Source: Fibrobacter sp. | GTDB lineage: Bacteria; Fibrobacterota; Fibrobacteria; Fibrobacterales; Fibrobacteraceae | NCBI GenBank assembly: GCA_017649565.1 | Contig: JAGCGO010000078.1 | Location: 1-64,000, forward strand | Length of the DNA: 64,000 nucleotides | Direction of reading: 5' to 3' | Shown: positions 58,516-64,000 of the stretch, piece by piece | Layout of the letters: every line of letters starts with the position of its first letter | How positions within the stretch are numbered: the stretch's first letter is position 1 | Notes under the pieces: model-generated | Database searches by the model: none | What the model saw: only the letters and a program-made list of their open reading frames with translations | Told to the model about the DNA's origin: nothing | Made by a program: the position numbers and the translations under genes

Positions 58516-61500
58516 ATGATGAAGATGGCAAAATGGTTGATTTCTATTGGGGTGCTGGGATGCGCATCCCTCGCTCTTGGCGCCTCCGCCGGTTATAGCG
58601 AGCCGTCCAATCCCGCTACGGGTATTTGGATCCAGCAGGTCGGCGATATCGTCCCGCATGCAGCGACGACGGAGACTTTGTACTATACAAAGTATTCGCA
58701 GAACGACCGTGTCAAGAGTCTTGACTATTACTATGACGGTAATGGTTATCTTCAGTTGAAGAATAAAAGGACTCTCTGTACGGAAAACGACGGGATGGAA
58801 GGTGCCGACGGTATCGTGCACCATCCGGACGGAAGCCTGATTGTCGCTGCGCAGAAGTCTACTGTATATAAGATTAGCAAGACTGCCGGGGCGAATTCCC
58901 ATCAGTGCGTGGTCGCGTCTTCCAGGACATCGGCCGGCGTGTGGCATTTGATGGTCGACCCGAGCCACAAATACGTGTGGGCCGCCGGTATTCCGGGACA
59001 CCTGCACAGAATCTTGATAACCGATAGCGTGCAGAACCATTTTGATACCCATGGCTATCAGGTGAAATTGGAGAAAACCTCCGGTGACCGTGTGTTCCAC
59101 GATTCCTTGGCAACGCTGATATGGGATAAGGAAGGAAATGCCTTCTTCACTTATTCTAACTATTATGGCGGTGGTTGCGAACGTTATTCCGACTCCAAGG
59201 CTACCAGCGTAGGTTACGATTTCCGCAACTGCGAACCGGACGAGAAGAAGAAGGAAGCGGCAAAGGCGTACTTCGGCTATATATCCGATACGACCAAGGT
59301 CTTGGTGAATTCCCAGAAACTGGCGGACTCCCTCCATGCTCCTCGCGGCGAATATGCTATTACCAAGATGAAAGTGAAGATCTTGATTGATTCCCTCGAA
59401 GGTGCGCATGGCGGTACTTATGACCCGTATTCCAACACGATTTTCGTCTTTGGTGGCGCAAGGATTGTCCAGATCAAGCCCCAGAAGAAAAACGGGAAGA
59501 TGACGGCTTCCATTGTGGGCATCATCGACTTGCACGATTACTTCTTTAACGACTCCTATGCGAACCTGACGGAACCCAGAACGAACGACCACGTGGGTTG
59601 GCGCTTGGACCAAGGAACGGTGGATGGCCACGGTCATCTGTTTGTTGCGTCCAATACCGGTCATATGGTATTTGTCGACTATACGTCTAACTCGCAGAAA
59701 TATATTACGGACAATATCCTGGTTCACGTGCAGTGGATTGACAACTGGCTGGACGACCTTGCTCCGCTGGATGTTACCGAGGAAATCCGTTCCAGTGCAC
59801 ACCAGGGACAGGACCAGTTGTCCAGCAGCTCCATGGGCATCAGCTCCAGCAGGCAGGAATATAGCTCCAGCTCCAAGCCGAAATCCAGCAGCTCGAGCAA
59901 GAAGGTCTCTAGCAGCTCCAAGGGGAACAGCTCCTCTAGCGGCGGCAACAATGGTGGCAATTCCAGTTCTTCCAAGGTGACGAGCTCCTCCAGCGGCGGC
60001 AATGGCGGCAACGGTGGCTCCAGCAGCTCCAAGAAGGGTTCCAGCAGTTCCGGTGGAAATAATAACGGCTCGTCCTGTTCTGGCGGCAATGGTGGCAACA
60101 ACTCCAGCAGCTCCAAGGGGAACGGCTCTTCCAGCGGTGGCAACAATGGTGGCAATTCCAGCGGTAAGGATGGCGATGGTGATGACTTCCCGGATGGCTC
60201 CAGCTCCAGCCGTAAGAATGGCAGCGGCGATGACTTCCCGGATGGCTCTAGCTCCAGCCGCGTGTACGTGGGCTTCGATGACTACGAGGACGAGAAGGGC
60301 TCCTTGGATTTCTATCCGTCGAACGACAACTACGAAGATGGCGATTCCCTTGTTTCCGAAGTGGGTGTCATGATTCCCGTGGATTCTGCGGAGGGTACGC
60401 CGGGTACGGTCAAGGTTGGCGAGAACGTTTACAAGAAGGAAAACAATCCTATATCCCCGATGGACCTGCGCTATGGCAGCGGGCTTGATTCCGCCCAGGT
60501 GGGCCAGGTGGTGGCCATTGTGCTGGATTCTGCGCAGATCAAGAAGATCTTCGGCGATTCCATCTCCTCGCTCACGGTGATTCCCAGGGGCGATGTGGAT
60601 CTGGTGAATCCGAATGACGCCAGCCGTCCGGACTCCATTGTGTTCAATGCGGATGGCTCGGTCGTTGTTTGGGTGACTGCCGATACTATCGTCGAAAAGG
60701 GTAATATCTACGTGGTGGGCAACGGCAAGGTGGCCATCATCGACAATATCAACTTCTACGATCCGATTCCGGATGCACGAATCGGTTTCGTCAAGGATTC
60801 CGATGGCGACAAGGTCTTGGACTTCCAGGAAATCTTGCTCAAGCAAACGCTCCCGTCGGGCATTACCGTGAAGTCGATTGAAGACGTTATCAATGGCAAG
60901 ACCAAGAAGGTGAACAGCGTTATCGAGGTGAATGCATCCCGTGACAGGTTGATCATGGATGTGTCTGACATTAAGTTCCCCGAGAAGTTCCCGGATGACG
61001 CCTACGCTATCATCACTTACGAGACCGAGAACGGAACATGCTACGCCCGTAAGGTGCAACTCATCGAGGTGGGCAACAATGTTATCAATTCCTCGTTTGC
61101 GATCCGTGACAAGTCGGGCAAGGACTCCCTGTTCATCAAGTTTAATATCGACCTCATCCCGGCCGACATTGCGAACCCCGACATGCTTATCATGATGAAG
61201 CAGGAACTTGAACGCCATGGCTTTGACCTGGATGACATTTCCAACGCCTACATGCCTAGCCGCAACATGGTTGTGCTGGTGGGCAAGGATCTCGGTCTTG
61301 CCGGCAACAACAAGGACAGCATATCGCTCTACCCGAACGTCACCTTCCAGAACCTGCAGTACATCACGTCCGACGAATACGAGCGTGAGGTTCCTGTGAA
61401 GGTTATCGACCGCGTGCCTTCCGTGAAGAACGTGGAGTACAGGGATACCGACGGCGATGGCGTCCTCGATCAGATTGTTACGAACTTCTCCAAGAATGTG

Positions 61501-62634
61501 ACAAGCGAAGACCTCGAAATGCTCCACATGTCGTTCCCGTGGTATAGCTTCCGCGGCCTCTTGATCCAGTTGATGGCAAGTCCTGAAGAACTGAGCCTGG
61601 ATCCGAACGATTCGACTCGGGTCGTCTGGAATGTGCGCAGCAGTACGCAGCTGACCACTGGCGTGACGAGCATCAGTGAGGACCTGCCTCCTGCAACAAT
61701 CTACACCTACTACGATGTGCTGGGCGAGACGTTCATCAACGAAGAAAACGCGACGATTGTGGACAAGATGCCTCCGGTTATCATCGGTGCCGTGCTCAAC
61801 TACGGCTCGAAGGTGGACTCCTTGGCCGTCACGTTCTCCGAGGTGGTGCAGTATCAGGATCTGGAAGGCCGCGACTACTTCCGCTATATCCACGGCAAGG
61901 ATGTTATCGACCTTCTGCCGACCAACATCCTGTGGTCCAGCGATGGCCGCGTCGCGACATTGGTTCTCGACGGAAGCGTTGCGACGATCCTGCCTGGCGA
62001 CTCCCTCATGGTGGTCCGCGGTGCTAAGGACGACATCAGGGACAACTACGGCAATATCGCTGGCGAGAAACCGTCGCCTGTCGTCATCGCCGGCTTGCTG
62101 AACCACCTGGTGGAATCCACAAAGATGGGCCATTTCGATGATGCGGATGATATGTACCGTACGCTGAGTTCCGTGAACCTGCGCTACGTGCCGAGCACCG
62201 TGACGAAGGAAGACCTCGAGAAGGAGGGCGCCCTGGGTCAGTTGGTGCAGCTAGGCGAGCGGTTCGTGCCGCAGCTGGTCGACCGTGCGCAGATATCGGC
62301 CGACGGTACGGTGGACCCGTCCGTGCTTGACTCCCTGAAGCCCGAGAACATCTTCATCACCTTCGTGGTGAACTACTACGATCACCTTGGACAGTACGTG
62401 AACGACACTTCTATCACCGTGCAGTGCAACAGCTGGAAGTTCGGCGGCAACTGCTTGGATACCGACAAGAAGGTCTTCGTGAACTGGAACTTCAAGGACC
62501 ACACCGGCCGCTTTGTCGGTACGGGTGTTTACATGGTCCAGTTCAAGATGGTCGTGAAGTACGAAAAGAAGAAGATCGAGGAAGAGGTCAAGGACAAGTG
62601 GGGTGTCCGCCGCAGCAAGAAGCGCAAGAAATAG
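58516..62634 (+). CDS. Giant secreted protein, Ser-rich linker (paralogue 2)
   Basis: 1372 residues. Start at ATG 58516 because GGAGG (58503-58507) is at the right distance; the open frame begins 8 codons earlier. Signal LLGCASLALGASA-type near residues 8-25. N-terminal ~400 residues have beta-propeller-like blades (VHHPDGSLIVAAQKSTVYKIS, MVDPSHKYVWAAGIPGHLHRI). A Ser/Gly/Asn/Lys linker (~435-580) follows. Then come Ig-like domains with DSDGDKVLDFQEILL (about 760) and DTDGDGVLDQIVTNF (about 976), an SbsA-like segment (DSLAVTFSEVVQYQDLE), and the same FGGNCLDTDKKVFVNWNF...GRFVGTGVYMVQFKMVV end as its neighbour. Confidence 0.85.
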   Translation: MMKMAKWLISIGVLGCASLALGASAGYSEPSNPATGIWIQQVGDIVPHAATTETLYYTKYSQNDRVKSLDYYYDGNGYLQLKNKRTLCTENDGMEGADGIVHHPDGSLIVAAQKSTVYKISKTAGANSHQCVVASSRTSAGVWHLMVDPSHKYVWAAGIPGHLHRILITDSVQNHFDTHGYQVKLEKTSGDRVFHDSLATLIWDKEGNAFFTYSNYYGGGCERYSDSKATSVGYDFRNCEPDEKKKEAAKAYFGYISDTTKVLVNSQKLADSLHAPRGEYAITKMKVKILIDSLEGAHGGTYDPYSNTIFVFGGARIVQIKPQKKNGKMTASIVGIIDLHDYFFNDSYANLTEPRTNDHVGWRLDQGTVDGHGHLFVASNTGHMVFVDYTSNSQKYITDNILVHVQWIDNWLDDLAPLDVTEEIRSSAHQGQDQLSSSSMGISSSRQEYSSSSKPKSSSSSKKVSSSSKGNSSSSGGNNGGNSSSSKVTSSSSGGNGGNGGSSSSKKGSSSSGGNNNGSSCSGGNGGNNSSSSKGNGSSSGGNNGGNSSGKDGDGDDFPDGSSSSRKNGSGDDFPDGSSSSRVYVGFDDYEDEKGSLDFYPSNDNYEDGDSLVSEVGVMIPVDSAEGTPGTVKVGENVYKKENNPISPMDLRYGSGLDSAQVGQVVAIVLDSAQIKKIFGDSISSLTVIPRGDVDLVNPNDASRPDSIVFNADGSVVVWVTADTIVEKGNIYVVGNGKVAIIDNINFYDPIPDARIGFVKDSDGDKVLDFQEILLKQTLPSGITVKSIEDVINGKTKKVNSVIEVNASRDRLIMDVSDIKFPEKFPDDAYAIITYETENGTCYARKVQLIEVGNNVINSSFAIRDKSGKDSLFIKFNIDLIPADIANPDMLIMMKQELERHGFDLDDISNAYMPSRNMVVLVGKDLGLAGNNKDSISLYPNVTFQNLQYITSDEYEREVPVKVIDRVPSVKNVEYRDTDGDGVLDQIVTNFSKNVTSEDLEMLHMSFPWYSFRGLLIQLMASPEELSLDPNDSTRVVWNVRSSTQLTTGVTSISEDLPPATIYTYYDVLGETFINEENATIVDKMPPVIIGAVLNYGSKVDSLAVTFSEVVQYQDLEGRDYFRYIHGKDVIDLLPTNILWSSDGRVATLVLDGSVATILPGDSLMVVRGAKDDIRDNYGNIAGEKPSPVVIAGLLNHLVESTKMGHFDDADDMYRTLSSVNLRYVPSTVTKEDLEKEGALGQLVQLGERFVPQLVDRAQISADGTVDPSVLDSLKPENIFITFVVNYYDHLGQYVNDTSITVQCNSWKFGGNCLDTDKKVFVNWNFKDHTGRFVGTGVYMVQFKMVVKYEKKKIEEEVKDKWGVRRSKKRKK

Positions 62635-62646
62635 CCTGTTATGTCC

Positions 62647-62669
62647 CGAGGCTCGTCCATCGAGCCTCG
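62647..62669. repeat. 9-bp perfect hairpin between convergent genes
   Basis: CGAGGCTCG-tccat-CGAGCCTCG, three bases before the DUF1007 stop codon. No T-run. It may slow transcription from both sides, or be a relic of CCTCGAA-type repeats. Confidence 0.6.
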
Positions 62670-62672
62670 CGC

Positions 62673-63263
62673 CTACTTCTTAAATCGTAAATAGAGTCCC
62701 TGGATCTCGCTCCGGAATGCCCGGAACAGCGTGAGTCCCTTGAGGTCGTCGGCGAAGAAGTCCACGTCCATTTCGTCGGGCGCCGTGACGTCCGCCTTTT
62801 CCATGTCCGCCGATATCTGTATGTAGTTGGTCGGGTCGCTTACGGCGATGGTGACCATCGTGTATTCCTGTTTCGCGGGGACCGGGAATGCGACCGTGAA
62901 ATCCAGTACGAGCTTGCCGTTCTTCATGGTCGCCTTGAAGTCCTTGATGCCGCGAGCCGGCAGAAATTCCGAGCCGACCACCACGTAGTTGTAGTAGTTG
63001 CTTGAGGCTATGGGGCCCAGCACGGCATCCTTGACCCGCGGGGCTTCCTTTTCCGACAATTTGCCGTCGCCGTCTGTGTCAGACGAGGCGAGTATTGCTG
63101 CACTGTACATCTCGTCGAATGTCCAGAGGTTCTGCACCCCGACAAAGCCCGTACGGTCGAATACCGCGATGGTCGTCGCGTCGGCGAATACGTGCGGGTG
63201 CGCTCCGGCCGTGACAGCGAGGCCGGCCGCAAGCAGCATGGCAGATTTCGGTGCTCTACCCAA
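62673..63263 (-). CDS. DUF1007-family secreted protein
   Basis: 196 residues from a TTG at 63263, chosen because GAGG is at SD distance and it supplies the basic n-region (GRAPKS) of the signal peptide; an ATG at 63239 would start inside the hydrophobic core. The mature protein begins near AHPHVFAD, the DUF1007 hallmark, with an EF-hand-like DTDGDGKLSEKE (about 63-74) and ending Q-G-L-Y-L-R-F-K-K. DUF1007 proteins usually accompany nickel/cobalt exporters; no such gene is visible here. Confidence 0.85.
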   Translation of the reverse strand: MGRAPKSAMLLAAGLAVTAGAHPHVFADATTIAVFDRTGFVGVQNLWTFDEMYSAAILASSDTDGDGKLSEKEAPRVKDAVLGPIASSNYYNYVVVGSEFLPARGIKDFKATMKNGKLVLDFTVAFPVPAKQEYTMVTIAVSDPTNYIQISADMEKADVTAPDEMDVDFFADDLKGLTLFRAFRSEIQGLYLRFKK

Positions 63264-63283
63264 TTTTGCCTCGTCCGTTCAAC

Positions 63284-63310
63284 AAAAAAGTGGGGCCCGG
63301 AGGGCTCCAC
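63284..63310 (-). terminator. Terminator of the sigma-factor gene
   Basis: Minus strand GTGGAGCCC-tcc-GGGCCCCAC (one wobble pair) followed by six T residues, 27 bp after the stop at 63337. Confidence 0.9.
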
Positions 63311-63336
63311 CTGAAATATATAAAACCGGAACGCGG

Positions 63337-64000
63337 TTACTTGTTTATCGCGGCAAGGAAGGCGTCCTTCTTTTCCTGGAGGAAGTCCTTGCTGTTGTAC
63401 TTGCGGATGCGGCGGAGGGCCTGGTCGCGCAACTGGCGGACACGTTCGTGGGAGATGTTCATGGATTCGCCCACCTCGCGCAGCGTCTGCGGGGCTTCCT
63501 GGTTGATGCCGAAAATGCCCGTGATGACCTTCGCTTCACGTTCGGGGAGCTGTTCCATGAGGTCCTTGGCCAATGCCTCGACGCTCTGGATTTCGGAGTC
63601 GGCTTCCGGGTTGGACGCAGCGTTGTCCGGGAGAACTTCGGCATAGGTCGCCTTGGAGTCTGCCTTGAGCGGGCTGTCGAAGGAAACTCCGCGCTGACCG
63701 ATCTGGATGAGCTCGCGGATTTCCTCGTTGATTTCCTTACCGCGGGACTGTTCGTGCAAAGCCTTGCGCACGCGGAGGTGCTGGTTTGCCGGCAGGCGGA
63801 TCAGGTTGCCCTGCTCGTTGATGGCGCGGGTGATGTAGGCCTTGATCCACCATACGCCGTAGCTGATGAACTTGAGACCGCGGGTGTGTTCAAATGATTC
63901 GATGGCGCGGACGAGGCCCATGGCTCCTTCGCTCACCAGGTCCGGCAGCGGAATGGGGCATCCACGGTACTGGATGGCCACTTTGAGCACGAAGCGCATG
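63337..64000 (-). CDS. RNA polymerase sigma factor, RpoD/SigA family, 5' end outside window
   Basis: 221 codons are present; the N-terminus lies beyond base 64000, and the Met at 63999 is probably internal (family pattern N-L-R-F-V). Region 2: LRFVLKVA-like start, LPDLVSEGAMGLVRAIESF and ISYGVWWIKAYITRAINEQ. Region 3: LPANQHLRVRKAL. Region 4: LPEREAKVITGIFGI, TLREVGESMNISHERVRQLRDQALRRIRKY. Long enough and conserved enough for the housekeeping or RpoS-type branch. A strong terminator follows. Confidence 0.93.
   Translation of the reverse strand, partial: MRFVLKVAIQYRGCPIPLPDLVSEGAMGLVRAIESFEHTRGLKFISYGVWWIKAYITRAINEQGNLIRLPANQHLRVRKALHEQSRGKEINEEIRELIQIGQRGVSFDSPLKADSKATYAEVLPDNAASNPEADSEIQSVEALAKDLMEQLPEREAKVITGIFGINQEAPQTLREVGESMNISHERVRQLRDQALRRIRKYNSKDFLQEKKDAFLAAINK

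Noticed and set aside
58444..62133. Open frame of ~1229 codons antisense to the second giant protein, and ~1000 codons antisense to the first (55523-58531)
   Set aside because: Both are by-products of G/C-rich wobble positions on the coding strand; their translations are Arg/His/Val-rich without domains, and the sense frames have signal peptides and SDs.

Overview
The window comes from a Fibrobacter-like genome (phylum Fibrobacterota). The main evidence is a set of lipoproteins carrying the FISUMP domain ('Fibrobacter succinogenes major paralogous domain': W-M-A-(E/Q)-N/S-L-N/D, K-Y-G-R-L-Y, C-P-x-G-W-H/R-x-P, F-S/T-A-L/I-P-A-G, R-C-(I/L/V)-K-D) behind Ser-rich linkers. Further support comes from serine-rich secreted giants, a Gram-negative envelope (BamD, LptF/LptG, Wza-like exporter) and strictly anaerobic enzymes (NrdD/NrdG).

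Layout. 1-8560: glycogen phosphorylase (cut by the window edge), a histidine-phosphatase lipoprotein with a short-chain oxidoreductase, a geranylgeranyl-reductase/ferredoxin pair, two outer-membrane barrel proteins and an RBBP9-type hydrolase. 8604-10465: metal efflux operon with promoter, operator, ArsR repressor and Cu/Zn permease. 10482-13881: ispD and a Ski2-like helicase. 13911-19778: surface-polysaccharide operon (rfbA, rfbB, rfbC, low-molecular-weight tyrosine phosphatase, Wza-like exporter, manC). 19944-30373: pheS, then an accessory region with FISUMP lipoproteins, a PPOX protein, a HigBA toxin-antitoxin pair, a truncated gene duplicate fused to an IS30-type remnant, and a MORN-like lipoprotein. 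30408-40396: an unknown three-gene membrane operon, tRNA-Leu, an XPB helicase, tRNA-Thr, a TPR protein, and a minus-strand run of BamD, barrel protein, PHP hydrolase and rhomboid. 40460-47054: lptF-lptG-diguanylate cyclase-Na+ symporter-SIMPL protein. 47424-50490: anaerobic ribonucleotide reductase operon. 50681-64000: a two-domain FISUMP lipoprotein, structured tandem repeats beside tRNA-Gly, a class III nucleotide cyclase, HemW-like protein, two giant paralogous secreted proteins, a DUF1007 protein and an RpoD-family sigma factor (cut by the window edge).

The most interesting signals are: (1) class III ribonucleotide reductase split in two genes, with the glycyl-radical segment encoded by a separate 48-codon gene (49780-49926) between nrdD and nrdG; (2) a family of 7-bp tandem arrays that fill gaps right next to stop codons, are sometimes built around a short central palindrome, and in one case (26 units, 36944-37125) lie in frame inside a PHP-domain hydrolase gene where a change in unit number would shift the frame; (3) a 158-bp multi-hairpin direct repeat next to tRNA-Gly; (4) a truncated gene copy fused to a transposase remnant. 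Long antisense open frames opposite nrdD, the giant proteins and the diguanylate cyclase are by-products of codon bias and are not annotated.
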